DNA of 64,000 nt, taken from positions 62,001-126,000 of the forward strand of contig NZ_SJKA01000016.1 in the NCBI RefSeq assembly GCF_004331435.1. Reading direction: 5' to 3'. Positions 39,683 to 48,311 of this stretch are shown here, one piece after another. Position 1 is the first letter of the stretch; the number at the start of each line of letters is the position of its first letter. A model generated the notes under the pieces. It was not told the origin of the DNA and did not search any database. It worked only from the letters and a program-made list of their open reading frames with translations. A program made the translations under genes and the position numbers. Source of the DNA: Kribbella sindirgiensis (GTDB lineage: Bacteria; Actinomycetota; Actinomycetes; Propionibacteriales; Kribbellaceae).

Positions 39683-40909
39683 ATGAGCACGTACCGGGCG
39701 ATCTTCGCCAACCCCGAATTCCGGAACCTGTGGATCAGCAGCGCGCTGGGCAACGCGTCCTCGACGATGACCAGCCTGACGCTCGCGATCCTGGTCGACG
39801 CCGCGACCGGATCCGCGTTACTCGCGGCGACCATCATGTTCGGACCGTCGCTGGCCCAGGTTCTCGGCGTCTCCACCCTGATGTCCGCTGCGGACACGGC
39901 CCGCCCCCGCCGGGTGCTCACGCTGCTCGCGGCGCTGTCGGCGGTCGCGGTCGGCGTCCAGGCTGCAGCCGACCTCTCCCCGGGTCTCCGACTGGTCCTG
40001 TCGCTGGCGGTCGCGTACGGGCTCTCGATCGGGGGCGGCGTTCGCTGGGGACTGCTCGGCGAGGTCGTGCAGCCGGACCAGTTCGTGCTCGGCCGATCGG
40101 CGATGAACCTGTCGGTCGGCGCGATGCAGATCGCCGGCTTCGGTGTCGCGGGCGTGCTCCTGCAGGCAGTGAGTCCGTCGACCGTGCTCTGGATCGCGAC
40201 CGGATTCGCCGTACTCGCCATCCCGGTCATCCGCTTCGGCCTCCACGATCGCGCACCGCGCCGGGTCGCGCGCACCGGCCTCGCCGAGACGTGGCGCGGC
40301 AACCGCACGCTGCTCGCGCAACGCCGTACGCGCCCGCTGCTGCTCGCACTCACCCTCCCGAACGGCCTCATCGTGGGCTGCGAGGCGCTCTTCGTCCCGT
40401 ACGCCGGTTCGCGCGCCGGCTGGCTACTCGCGGCCGGTGCCGCCGGGATGATGACCGGCGACCTCGTCGTCGGCCGCTACCTCACCCAGCAGCGCCGCCG
40501 TACCGTGGCCCGCTGGCTGCGGTTCCTGCTCGCCGTACCGTTCCTGGGTTTCGCGTTCGATCTCCCCCTGGCGGTGCTCTGCGTACTGGTCGCGGTCGGC
40601 AGCAGCGGGTACGCCGCGTCGCTCGCGCAGCAGGAGATCCTCGTCGACCTCACCGCCCCCGAGCTGCGCGGCCAGGTCCTCGGGCTGGAGTCCGCGCTCC
40701 GAATGACGACCTTCGGCGTGACCGCGATCCTCGCCGGTGCGATGGCCGACCTGACAGCCGCCGCTCCCACGATGACTGCCTTCGCAGCGGCGTCACTGCT
40801 GGTGTCCGTCGCCCTGAGTCGACCGCTTGCCCGGATAGGCTCGCCGCATGGAAGTGGTCCGGCTGCGAAAGGTCTCCAAACGGTTCGGGCGGCGGGAGAT
40901 CCTGGCTGA
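39683..40909 (+). CDS. MFS efflux transporter
   Basis: A 408-residue transporter with about ten to twelve predicted helices, beginning FANPEFRNLWISSALGNAS, as in small-molecule exporters of the MFS_3/enterobactin-exporter type. Motifs at the half boundary include SAADTARPRRVLTLLAAL and LGRSAMNLSVGAMQIAGFGVAG. Pairing with a divergent DUF5937/ArsR regulator suggests drug export under repression. Either ATG (39671 or 39683) could start; neither has a clear ribosome binding site. The C-terminal tail overlaps the ABC ATPase start by 62 bp. Confidence 0.88.
   Translation: MSTYRAIFANPEFRNLWISSALGNASSTMTSLTLAILVDAATGSALLAATIMFGPSLAQVLGVSTLMSAADTARPRRVLTLLAALSAVAVGVQAAADLSPGLRLVLSLAVAYGLSIGGGVRWGLLGEVVQPDQFVLGRSAMNLSVGAMQIAGFGVAGVLLQAVSPSTVLWIATGFAVLAIPVIRFGLHDRAPRRVARTGLAETWRGNRTLLAQRRTRPLLLALTLPNGLIVGCEALFVPYAGSRAGWLLAAGAAGMMTGDLVVGRYLTQQRRRTVARWLRFLLAVPFLGFAFDLPLAVLCVLVAVGSSGYAASLAQQEILVDLTAPELRGQVLGLESALRMTTFGVTAILAGAMADLTAAAPTMTAFAAASLLVSVALSRPLARIGSPHGSGPAAKGLQTVRAAGDPG
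40836..40841 (+). promoter_or_regulatory. -10 box of ABC ATPase gene inside MFS gene
   Basis: TAGGCT ends 6 nt before the ATG at 40848 with no ribosome binding site, pointing to a leaderless transcript that starts inside the upstream coding region. Confidence 0.45.
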
Positions 40910-41663
40910 CGTCGACCTGCACCTGAACGCGGGTGAACTGCTGGCTCTCGTCGGCGCGAACGGTTCCGGCAAGTCGACCGTGCTGCGCTTGATGGTCGGC
41001 CTGTCGCGACCGTCAGCGGGAACGGTGCATCGCAACGCCGCCGTGGTGAGCTACGTGCCCGACGTGTTCACGTCCCACGACCGCCTGTCGGCGTCGGCGT
41101 ACCTGCGGCACATGGGGCGGATCCGCGGACTCAGCACGAGAACGGCGCGCGACCGCTCCCTCGAGTTGCTGGACCGCCTCGCGCTCTCGGGCGGCGCGGA
41201 CACCCCGATGCGCAAACTGTCGAAAGGCAACGCCCAGAAGGTCGCGCTCGCCCAGGCACTCCTCGATCCGCCGCAGCTGCTCGTCCTCGACGAGCCCTGG
41301 GCCGGCCTCGACGCGACCGCCCACTCGACCCTCCGCGAACTCCTCACCGAGACCGCGGAGCAAGGCGCCGCGGTCGCCTTCACCGAACACTCCGCCGAAG
41401 TCGTCCGCTCCACCGCAACCCGCGTCTGCGAACTCGACCGCGGCAAACTCACCTCACCGCGCCAGCAGACCGCTCTCACCGAGCTCCACCTGCTCCCCGG
41501 CGCCGACCTGGACTGGGACCACCACGCCGACGTCCTGGAGGTACGGCGTACCGAGGCCGGCGTGACCGTGCTGCTGCCGACCGGGACTCACGACGCCGCC
41601 CTGCTGACCGCCCTGAACCACGGCTGGTCGGTCGTCAGCGTGCGGCAGGTGAAACCCGAGTGA
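40848..41663 (+). CDS. ABC transporter ATP-binding protein
   Basis: A 271-residue nucleotide-binding subunit. Walker A is GANGSGKST, the Q-loop region gives VSYVPDVF, the signature is LSKGNAQKVALAQALL (LSKGN in place of the usual LSGGQ), and Walker B is LLVLDEPWAGLD with the switch His in TEHS. The last 50 residues after the ABC core form a small extra domain. It is translated with a membrane protein (GTGA overlap), so it is an exporter of drug or ion type with a single small membrane subunit. Substrate unknown. Confidence 0.92.
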   Translation: MEVVRLRKVSKRFGRREILADVDLHLNAGELLALVGANGSGKSTVLRLMVGLSRPSAGTVHRNAAVVSYVPDVFTSHDRLSASAYLRHMGRIRGLSTRTARDRSLELLDRLALSGGADTPMRKLSKGNAQKVALAQALLDPPQLLVLDEPWAGLDATAHSTLRELLTETAEQGAAVAFTEHSAEVVRSTATRVCELDRGKLTSPRQQTALTELHLLPGADLDWDHHADVLEVRRTEAGVTVLLPTGTHDAALLTALNHGWSVVSVRQVKPE

Positions 41664-42316
41664 GCGCGCTCTACCGCTACCTGCTGACCAGCGTCCTGCT
41701 CTCCCAGCGGTACCTTCCGCCGACGCTGATCTTCCTCGCCGCGATGGCCGTCGGTACGACGTCGGACAACGGCCCGCTGCAGTCGTCGTACTCGTTCTGT
41801 GTGCTGGCGATGCTCGTCTGCACGACCTGGCTCACCGTCAGCATCGTCAACCACGAGGATCCGACCCAGCGGAAGATCACGCTGGTGATGATCGGGAGCT
41901 CCCTGCGCGTCCTGACGATGACGGTCGCCGTGGTCATCACCTGGTGCGTCCCGCTGCTGCTGATCGGTCTGGTCTACCCGATCGTCACCGGCAAACACGT
42001 CGTCACCGCAGGCGACCTCGCCGTCGGTGCGGCCGCGCAACTCGGCGCGGCGATGACCGGGGTCGCGATCGGCCTGCTCTGCTCACGGCTGGTGATCCCG
42101 CGGATCGGCGTCGCGATGCTCACCGCGGCCGCCGCGATCCTCGCCGTCCTCCTGCTCCGCTGGATCTCTCCGATCCGCCCGATCATGACCGTCCTGTCCG
42201 ACGAGAAGACGGCCGGCGCGAACGCCGTACCGCTGACGCTCCTGGCCGTGCTCTCCGCGATCCTGCTGGCGGCCGCTGTCCTCGCGACAAAGCTCCTGGC
42301 CGACCGCAAGGAATGA
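41660..42316 (+). CDS. ABC transporter membrane subunit
   Basis: A 218-residue hydrophobic protein with about six transmembrane helices (TLIFLAAMAVGTT, FCVLAMLVCTTWLTVSIV, VAVVITWCVPLLLIGLV, the Ala-rich pair near 125-165, and the C-terminal helix). It has no family name I can assign and is recognised by its overlap with the ATPase. NHEDPTQRKITLVMIGSS resembles the cytoplasmic loop of ABC-2 type exporters. The GTG start overlaps the ATPase stop. Confidence 0.82.
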   Translation: MSALYRYLLTSVLLSQRYLPPTLIFLAAMAVGTTSDNGPLQSSYSFCVLAMLVCTTWLTVSIVNHEDPTQRKITLVMIGSSLRVLTMTVAVVITWCVPLLLIGLVYPIVTGKHVVTAGDLAVGAAAQLGAAMTGVAIGLLCSRLVIPRIGVAMLTAAAAILAVLLLRWISPIRPIMTVLSDEKTAGANAVPLTLLAVLSAILLAAAVLATKLLADRKE

Positions 42317-42337
42317 TCAGACTGCGCCCACTGATCA
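42314..42337. terminator. Short stem between convergent genes
   Basis: TGATCAG (42314-42320) and CTGATCA (42331-42337) pair across 10 nt. It spans the stop codons of the convergent ABC membrane protein and LacI genes. It is weak, but the only candidate terminator in the 18-bp gap. Confidence 0.35.
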
Positions 42338-43393
42338 GGACGCCGCGACCGACGACAACCCGTGCGGGGCGGCCGAGCCGCGGATGATCAGCGTGGTGGC
42401 CAGCTCGACGTGATGCGAGGCGACCGGCTCCCCCGCGGCGAGCTGCAGCGCGGTCCGTACGGCGACTGCGCCCATCTCACGCAGCGGCTGCCGAACCGTG
42501 GTGAGCGGCGGCGAGGCGAGCCGTGCGACCTCGGTGTCGTCGAAACCGACCACGCTGAGATCCTCCGGCACCCGCAGGCCGCGCGCCCGCGCCGCCTCCA
42601 GGATCCCGAGCGCGACCTCGTCGCTGCCCGCGAAGATCGCGGTCGGCCGCTCCCGCAGGTCGAGCAGCTTGGTCCCTCCGGCCAGCCCGTCCTCGTACAG
42701 GAAGTCGCTCATCCAGACGTACTCGGCCGGGACGTCGGCGCCGACCGACTCCATCGCGCTGCGGTAGCCGCTCAGCCGGGCCTGGTTGCAGCCGGACGTC
42801 GGCGGACCCCCGACGTAGCCGATCCGGCGGTGGCCGAGGGACAACAGGTGCTGCGCGGCGGCCATCCCGCCGGCGAAGTTGGTCGAGCCCACGCTGATCA
42901 CGTCGGGCTCCGGGGTGTGCGCGGGGTCGATGACCACCAGCGGCAACCTGGCGCGGGCCAGCGCGGCGAGGTCGGCGGCGGACAGCTCGCTGGTGACGCC
43001 GATCGCGGCCCGGCGCCCGGTGGCAGTCAGCTGCCGGATCCAGCCCGCCGCCCGGCCCGGGGTCGCGCCGCCGCCCGCCGTCGGCGGATGCTTCGGGTGC
43101 GAGGTCAGCACGACGTCGACGCCGGCCGCCTGACCAGCGTCGACCACGCCCTGGATCACCTCGACCGAGTAGGCGTTGACGACGCCCTGGTAGAACAGCT
43201 CGATCGTGTCCCGGTGCACCGTGTCCGGGCGGCGTCCGACGTACCCGTGCTTCTCGAGGACGTCCTGGACGCGGGCGCGGGTCGACGGCGAGACGTCGCT
43301 GCGCCCGTTCAGCACCTTGGAGACCGTGGCGACCGAGACGCCGGCCGATCCGGCCACGGTCGCCAGGGTCACGCGACCCTTCACCGGCGACAT
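42335..43393 (-). CDS. LacI family repressor of the sugar locus
   Basis: A 352-residue regulator. The HTH and hinge at 1-60 include VTLATVAGSAGVSVATVSKVLNG and STRARVQDVLEKHGY. The periplasmic-binding-like sugar domain follows (LVVIDPAHTPEPDVISVGSTNFAGG, HRRIGYVGGPP, AIFAGSDEVALGILEAARARGL, SVVGFDDTEVARLASPPLTTVRQP, in parts). It lies 7 bp after the GH3 stop on the same strand, so the pair is one operon. The ATG at 43393 has GGAGG 11 nt upstream. The likely operators are the two TTTCGAAA-like palindromes near 45800 and 45950. Confidence 0.92.
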   Translation of the reverse strand: MSPVKGRVTLATVAGSAGVSVATVSKVLNGRSDVSPSTRARVQDVLEKHGYVGRRPDTVHRDTIELFYQGVVNAYSVEVIQGVVDAGQAAGVDVVLTSHPKHPPTAGGGATPGRAAGWIRQLTATGRRAAIGVTSELSAADLAALARARLPLVVIDPAHTPEPDVISVGSTNFAGGMAAAQHLLSLGHRRIGYVGGPPTSGCNQARLSGYRSAMESVGADVPAEYVWMSDFLYEDGLAGGTKLLDLRERPTAIFAGSDEVALGILEAARARGLRVPEDLSVVGFDDTEVARLASPPLTTVRQPLREMGAVAVRTALQLAAGEPVASHHVELATTLIIRGSAAPHGLSSVAAS

Positions 43394-43400
43394 CTCATCA

Positions 43401-45758
43401 TCACCCTCCTCCGCCAACCTCGCCGACCGTCACCGGAGTCGTCAGGACCCGGTCGTGTCCGACCACCCTCACATCCCCGGTGATCCGCAGCATGGCACGA
43501 CACGGCAGGTCCAGTGACGACGTGCCCACCATCACCTCGACGTCGCCGGGCTCGACGATCCGGCGCAGGTCGGGCGCCGTGTACGCCGTGCGATCGGCGT
43601 GTACCCGGAACGTGACCTCGGCCGCCTGGCCGGGTTCGAGCGACACCCGGGCGAACCCGGTCAGCAGCGTCAACGGCCGCGCGACCTGGGCGACGACGTC
43701 GCGCAGGTACAGCTGCACGACCTCGTCGCCGCCCCGGTCGCCCGTGTTCGCCACCCGCACCGTGGCGGTGAACTCGCCGTCCGTGCCGATCTCCGGCACG
43801 CTCAACCGGAGATCGGCGATCGTGAAGTCCGTGTACGAGGCGCCGTACCCGAACGGATACAGCGGCCGGGTCTCGAGTCCGCTGATCCCCGCGCTCTCGA
43901 CACTCCCGAGCGCCGGCTGCAGGTACGTACCGGGCTGCCCACCCACATGCCGCAGGATCTGCACCGGCAGCTTCCCGCTGGGCACGATCCGCCCACTCAG
44001 TACGCCGGCGATCGCCGCCGCGCCTTCCTGTCCGGGGATGAACGCCTGCACCAGCCCTGAGAGGCGCCCCGCATACTCGCCGAGCGCGTACGGCCGCCCC
44101 GATACCACCACCAGAACAACCGGCTTCCCGGTCTCCAGCAGCGCGTCGACCAGCTCCCCCTGCACCCCGGGCAGCCGCAGATCCTCCGCGTCACACCCTT
44201 CACCAGAGGTCCCGTGCCCGAACAACCCGGACAGGTCACCGACGAAAGCCACACAGACATCGGACTCCGCGGCCAAGGCCACTGCCTCGGCGAACCCGGA
44301 GCGGTCGTCCCCGGTGACCGCACACCCCTTGGCGTACGAGACCTCCGCCAACTCGTTGCGCAAGGCATCCAACGGCGAGGCGATCTCAACGCCGAGTCCA
44401 CGCTCGGGATACCGCGGGAGCACGTGGTTCGGGAAGGCGTAACACCCCATCAGCGTGCGCGGGTCGTCGGCGCACGGACCGACCACGGCGACCTTGGCCT
44501 GCTTACTCAGTGGGAGAACGGAGCCGGCATCCAGGAGCACCACCGACTTCTCGGCCAGCTCGCGTGCGATCGCCCGGTTCTCCGCCGAATCCAGATCCAC
44601 ACCACCGGCCTGCACCGAGCCCTCGGGCGTCCAGTCCTCGTCGAGCAGGCCCAGCTCGACCTTCTGGAGCAGCACGCGGCGGGCCGCCCGGTCGATCAGG
44701 TCCTCGGAGAGCTCGCCCGCCTTCACCTTGTCCAGCAGGCCCGCGAACCCGATCGTGTCCGGCAGTTCCACGTCGGTCCCGGCCGTCAGCGCCAGCGCAC
44801 CGGCGTCCGCGTCGTCCGCCGCCACCCGGTGCATCGACGCCAGGAACGGCACCGCCCAGTAGTCCGAGACGACCGTCCCCTCGAATCCCCAGTCGTCGCG
44901 CAGCACGTCGGTGAACAGCCACGGATCCGCGCTCGCGGGCAGCCCGTCGAGGTCGGCGTACGAGCTCATCACCGACCCGGCGCCGGCCGTGGCGATCGCG
45001 GTCTCGAAGGTCGGCAGGATGATGTCCAGCAACTCGCGACGACCCATCGACACCGGTCCGTGGTTGCGTCCGGCGCGCGACGCGGAGTACCCGGCGAAGT
45101 GCTTCAGCGTGGCGACGACGCCCGCGCTCTGCAGGCCGCGCACGTACGCCGACCCCAGAATCCCTACCAGATAAGGGTCTTCGCCCATCGTCTCCTCGAC
45201 GCGGCCCCAGCGGTAGTCACGGACCACGTCGAGCACCGGCGACAGTCCTTGATGCACACCGACCGCCGCCATGTCCCGCCCGATCGCCGCCGCCATCCGC
45301 TCGACCAGCGCCGGATCGAACGTCGCACCCCACGCGATCGAGGCCGGATAGACCGTCGCGCCGTACGTCGTGAACCCGGTCAGGCACTCCTCGTGGACCA
45401 GCGCCGGCACACCGAGCCGCGACTCCTTCAGCACCACCTCGTGCTGCCGGATCACCTCGGCGACGCCCTGCTCGACCGTCTGCGGGTAACTGCCCCACAC
45501 CCGGGTGAGATGACCGAGCCCGTCGCGACTCGCGTCCTCCAGGGACAGCGAACCGCCGACCGAGAACACGTCCTCCATCGGCGCCACATTGATCGTCTCG
45601 TCCTCGGGTCGTGCGGTGTCGGCCATGTCGTTGCCGGCCCAGCGGCTCCCGAGCTGGGCGATCTTCTCCTCCAGGGTCATCGCCGCCAGCAGCAGCCCGG
45701 CGCGCTCCGCAGCGGGCAGCGCGGGGTCGCGCCAGGGCCGGTCAGTCGAGATGGACAA
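43401..45758 (-). CDS. GH3 beta-glycosidase (beta-glucosidase/xylosidase type)
   Basis: A 785-residue intracellular hydrolase of the oligosaccharide locus. N-terminal barrel motifs are LVHEECLTGF, LSPVLDVVRDYRWGRVEET, TLKHFAGYSASRAGRNH and the nucleophile Asp299 in TVVSDYWAVPF. A second alpha/beta domain (VAVVGPCADDPRTLMGCYAFPNH, in parts) and a fibronectin-III domain (GGDEVVQLYLRDVVAQVARP) follow. The EECLTG and DPYLVG pattern fits enzymes acting on xylosides or glucosides, and the divergent ABC importer implies the substrate arrives as an oligosaccharide. The TTG at 45758 has AGGGAG six nucleotides upstream and is preferred to the TTG at 45785. Confidence 0.92.
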   Translation of the reverse strand: MSISTDRPWRDPALPAAERAGLLLAAMTLEEKIAQLGSRWAGNDMADTARPEDETINVAPMEDVFSVGGSLSLEDASRDGLGHLTRVWGSYPQTVEQGVAEVIRQHEVVLKESRLGVPALVHEECLTGFTTYGATVYPASIAWGATFDPALVERMAAAIGRDMAAVGVHQGLSPVLDVVRDYRWGRVEETMGEDPYLVGILGSAYVRGLQSAGVVATLKHFAGYSASRAGRNHGPVSMGRRELLDIILPTFETAIATAGAGSVMSSYADLDGLPASADPWLFTDVLRDDWGFEGTVVSDYWAVPFLASMHRVAADDADAGALALTAGTDVELPDTIGFAGLLDKVKAGELSEDLIDRAARRVLLQKVELGLLDEDWTPEGSVQAGGVDLDSAENRAIARELAEKSVVLLDAGSVLPLSKQAKVAVVGPCADDPRTLMGCYAFPNHVLPRYPERGLGVEIASPLDALRNELAEVSYAKGCAVTGDDRSGFAEAVALAAESDVCVAFVGDLSGLFGHGTSGEGCDAEDLRLPGVQGELVDALLETGKPVVLVVVSGRPYALGEYAGRLSGLVQAFIPGQEGAAAIAGVLSGRIVPSGKLPVQILRHVGGQPGTYLQPALGSVESAGISGLETRPLYPFGYGASYTDFTIADLRLSVPEIGTDGEFTATVRVANTGDRGGDEVVQLYLRDVVAQVARPLTLLTGFARVSLEPGQAAEVTFRVHADRTAYTAPDLRRIVEPGDVEVMVGTSSLDLPCRAMLRITGDVRVVGHDRVLTTPVTVGEVGGGG

Positions 45759-45795
45759 GAAAATCTCCCTTGATGAACGTTCCAAACGGTGAGGA

Positions 45796-45815
45796 ATTAT
45801 CGAAAAGTTTTCGAT
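45796..45815 (-). promoter_or_regulatory. Leftward -10 box with LacI-type operator
   Basis: A perfect 17-nt palindrome, ATCGAAAAGTTTTCGAT (45799-45815), overlaps the minus-strand -10 GATAAT (45796-45801) for the GH3-LacI operon. A second small palindrome, GAACGTTC, lies at 45775-45782. Confidence 0.6.
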
Positions 45816-45919
45816 GCTCTCCGTCGACCCGACCGTTCGGCCAGCGGTTCGTCATTCCCCTGTAGCAGCAGGCGATTACGTGACCTCACTGTGACCCCAA
45901 AGTGGGGTTAGTTCAAGTC

Positions 45920-45956
45920 TTGACAGCACCATTCACGAAATCTATGTTTCGAAAAC
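45920..45956 (+). promoter_or_regulatory. Sugar ABC operon promoter with LacI-type operator
   Basis: TTGACA (45920-45925), a 17-nt spacer and TATGTT (45943-45948) give a near-consensus promoter. GTTTCGAAAAC (45946-45956) overlaps the -10 box and is the likely LacI operator. An upstream hairpin, ACCCCAAAGTGGGGT (45894-45908), may add control. The leader to the GTG at 46017 is about 60 nt. Confidence 0.68.
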
Positions 45957-46016
45957 AAGTCATATCGGCAGGTGCTTCCGCAACCTGTGGGGGCAGCACG
46001 GAGTACGGAGATCACT

Positions 46017-47387
46017 GTGGATCCCATGACGACATCCCGGCGTACCTTTCTAGGTTTCGTCGGTGGCGGTGCACTCGCGGCCGGCCTGGCCGCCTGCGGA
46101 AGTTCCGGCCCGTCGAGCACGCCCGGTTCGACCACCGGAGCCAGCGGCGCGGGCGGCGCCGGCAGCGGGGCGACGTACTGGTTCCTCACCGGACAGCCGC
46201 AGCAGGGCATCCGCGAGGCGCAGGTCAAGCGGTTCAACGACGCGAACCCGGACACCAAACTCAAGACCACCGAGTTCCAGAACGACGCGTTCAAGGCCAA
46301 GATCAAGACCGCCATCGGCGCCGGCCAGGGCCCGACCCTGATCTGGGGCTGGGGCGGCGGCGGCCTGAAGGCGTACGTCGAAGCCGGCCAGGTCGAGGAC
46401 CTCACCGACTGGCTGAACAAGGACCAGGCCGACCTGAAGAACTCGATCTTCCCGTCCGCCTTCACGGCGGCGACCGTCAACGGCAAGATCTACGCGGTGC
46501 CGGGCGAGACTGTGACGCCGATCGTGCTGTTCTACGACAAGCGCGCGTTCGAGAAGATCGGCGCCGAGCCGCCGAAGTCCTGGCAGGACATCATGTCCCT
46601 GGTGCCCAAGTTCAACGAGAAGGGCATCGCGCCGTTCTCGCTCGGCGGCCAGTCGCGCTGGACCAACATGATGTGGCTGGAGTTCCTGTTCGATCGGATC
46701 GGCGGCGCCGAGGTCTTCCAGAACATCTTCGACGGCAAGAAGGACGGCTGGTCCGACCCGTCCGCGCTCAAGGCCCTCGAAGAGATGCAGAACCTGATCA
46801 AGGCGAACGGGTTCATCAAGGGCTTCTCCTCGATCACCGCCGACTCCAACGCCGACCAGGCGTTGCTCTACACCGGCAAGGCCGCGATGATGCTGCACGG
46901 CGCGTGGACCTACGGGAACATGAAGGCGTCTGGTGGCGACTTCGTGACCGGTGGGCACATGGGCTACATGAACTTCCCGCCGTACGACGGCGGCAAGGGC
47001 GACCCGAGCGACACGGTCGGCAACCCGGGTCAGTACATGTCGATCTCGTCCAAGGCGACCGACGGCGAGAAGGAGACCGCGAAGAAGTTCATCGCGAACA
47101 ACACCCTCGACGACGCCACGGTCGAGGCGTGGGTGAAGTCCGGCAACATCCCGGTCGTGAAGAGCGCGAAGGACAAGCTCTCGTCGATCACCGACAAGAA
47201 CGACTCCGCGTGGCTCAACTTCGTCTACGACACCGCGGCGAACGCCAAGAACTTCGCCCAGTCCTGGGACCAGGCACTCAGCCCGACCCAGGCCGAGACG
47301 CTGCTCGACAACATCGCCAAGCTCTTCCAGCTGTCGATCTCGCCCCAGCAGTTCGCAACGAACATGAACGCGGTGATCGGCCAGTGA
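46017..47387 (+). CDS. Sugar ABC transporter substrate-binding lipoprotein
   Basis: A 456-residue cluster-B solute-binding protein for a di- or oligosaccharide. The Tat motif SRRTFLGFVGGG leads into the lipobox LAAC near residue 25, so it is exported folded and lipid-anchored. The Ser/Gly/Thr linker SSGPSSTPGSTTG follows, then family motifs such as FNDANPDTKLK, GPTLIWGWGGGGLKAYVEAGQVEDLTDW (in parts) and MMLHGAWTY. The GTG at 46017 has GGAG six nucleotides upstream; the ATG at 46026 would be too far. It forms an operon with both permeases. The natural sugar is unknown. Confidence 0.93.
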   Translation: MDPMTTSRRTFLGFVGGGALAAGLAACGSSGPSSTPGSTTGASGAGGAGSGATYWFLTGQPQQGIREAQVKRFNDANPDTKLKTTEFQNDAFKAKIKTAIGAGQGPTLIWGWGGGGLKAYVEAGQVEDLTDWLNKDQADLKNSIFPSAFTAATVNGKIYAVPGETVTPIVLFYDKRAFEKIGAEPPKSWQDIMSLVPKFNEKGIAPFSLGGQSRWTNMMWLEFLFDRIGGAEVFQNIFDGKKDGWSDPSALKALEEMQNLIKANGFIKGFSSITADSNADQALLYTGKAAMMLHGAWTYGNMKASGGDFVTGGHMGYMNFPPYDGGKGDPSDTVGNPGQYMSISSKATDGEKETAKKFIANNTLDDATVEAWVKSGNIPVVKSAKDKLSSITDKNDSAWLNFVYDTAANAKNFAQSWDQALSPTQAETLLDNIAKLFQLSISPQQFATNMNAVIGQ

Positions 47388-48310
47388 GTGTCGCTCCGCC
47401 CGTACCGCCGGGCAGTCTGCGTAACAAGCCCGCGTCCGGCGTCGGGCGGAGCGGTCCGGTCGCCTGGATGGTGCTGCCCGCGCTCGTCCTGTTCACCGTG
47501 TTCGGGGTCGTCCCGCTGATCGGCGTACTCGTGCTGAGCTTCACCCAGTGGGACGGCCTCGGCGCGATCCACGCCGCCGGTCTGTCGAACTGGAAGTCGG
47601 TGCTGTCCGACTCCCAGTTGCCGCACAGCATCCTGGTGACCTTCGAGATCATGATCCTGTCGTGGCTGGTGCAGACCCCGATGAGTCTGCTGCTCGGCAC
47701 GTTCCTCGCCGGGCGGCAGCGGTACCGCGCGTTCCTCGCCGTCCTGTACTTCATCCCGCTGCTGCTCAGCTCGGCCGCGATCGCGATCACCTACAAGGCC
47801 CTGCTCGACCCGAACTTCGGGCTCGGCCCGGGCCTGCAGCTGGGCTTCCTCACGCAGGACTGGCTCGGCAAGAGCAACCTGGCGCTCGGCGTGGTGATCT
47901 TCATCGTGTCGTGGCAGTTCATCCCGTTCCACTCGCTGATCTACCAAGGCGGCGTCCGCGCGATCCCGACCACGATGTACGAGGCCGCCGCGATCGACGG
48001 CGCCGGCCGGATCCGGCAGTTCTTCAGCATCACCGTGCCGCAGCTGAAGTACACGATCATCACGTCGTCGACGCTGATGGTGGTCGGATCGCTGACGTTC
48101 TTCGACCTGATCTTCGTCCTCACCGCGGGCGGTCCCGGCGACGCCACGCGCGTACTCGCTCTCGACATGTACAAGCGGGGCTTCATGTCCAACCAGATGG
48201 GTCCGGCCAGCGTGATCGCCGCCCTCATCGTGCTCCTCGGCCTGGCCCTCGCACTGCTGCTGCGCCGCCTGGGCGGCAGTACGACCGCAAGCCAGCAGGA
48301 AGGTGCGTGA
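47384..48310 (+). CDS. Sugar ABC transporter permease 1
   Basis: A 308-residue binding-protein-dependent permease of the MalF/UgpA type with six transmembrane helices. The EAA loop that contacts the ATPase reads YEAAAIDGAGRIRQFFSITVPQL. No ATPase gene is in the operon, so a shared MsiK-like ATPase elsewhere is likely, as is common in actinomycetes. The GTG start overlaps the stop of the binding-protein gene (GTGA). Confidence 0.93.
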   Translation: MSVAPPVPPGSLRNKPASGVGRSGPVAWMVLPALVLFTVFGVVPLIGVLVLSFTQWDGLGAIHAAGLSNWKSVLSDSQLPHSILVTFEIMILSWLVQTPMSLLLGTFLAGRQRYRAFLAVLYFIPLLLSSAAIAITYKALLDPNFGLGPGLQLGFLTQDWLGKSNLALGVVIFIVSWQFIPFHSLIYQGGVRAIPTTMYEAAAIDGAGRIRQFFSITVPQLKYTIITSSTLMVVGSLTFFDLIFVLTAGGPGDATRVLALDMYKRGFMSNQMGPASVIAALIVLLGLALALLLRRLGGSTTASQQEGA

Positions 48311-48311
48311 C

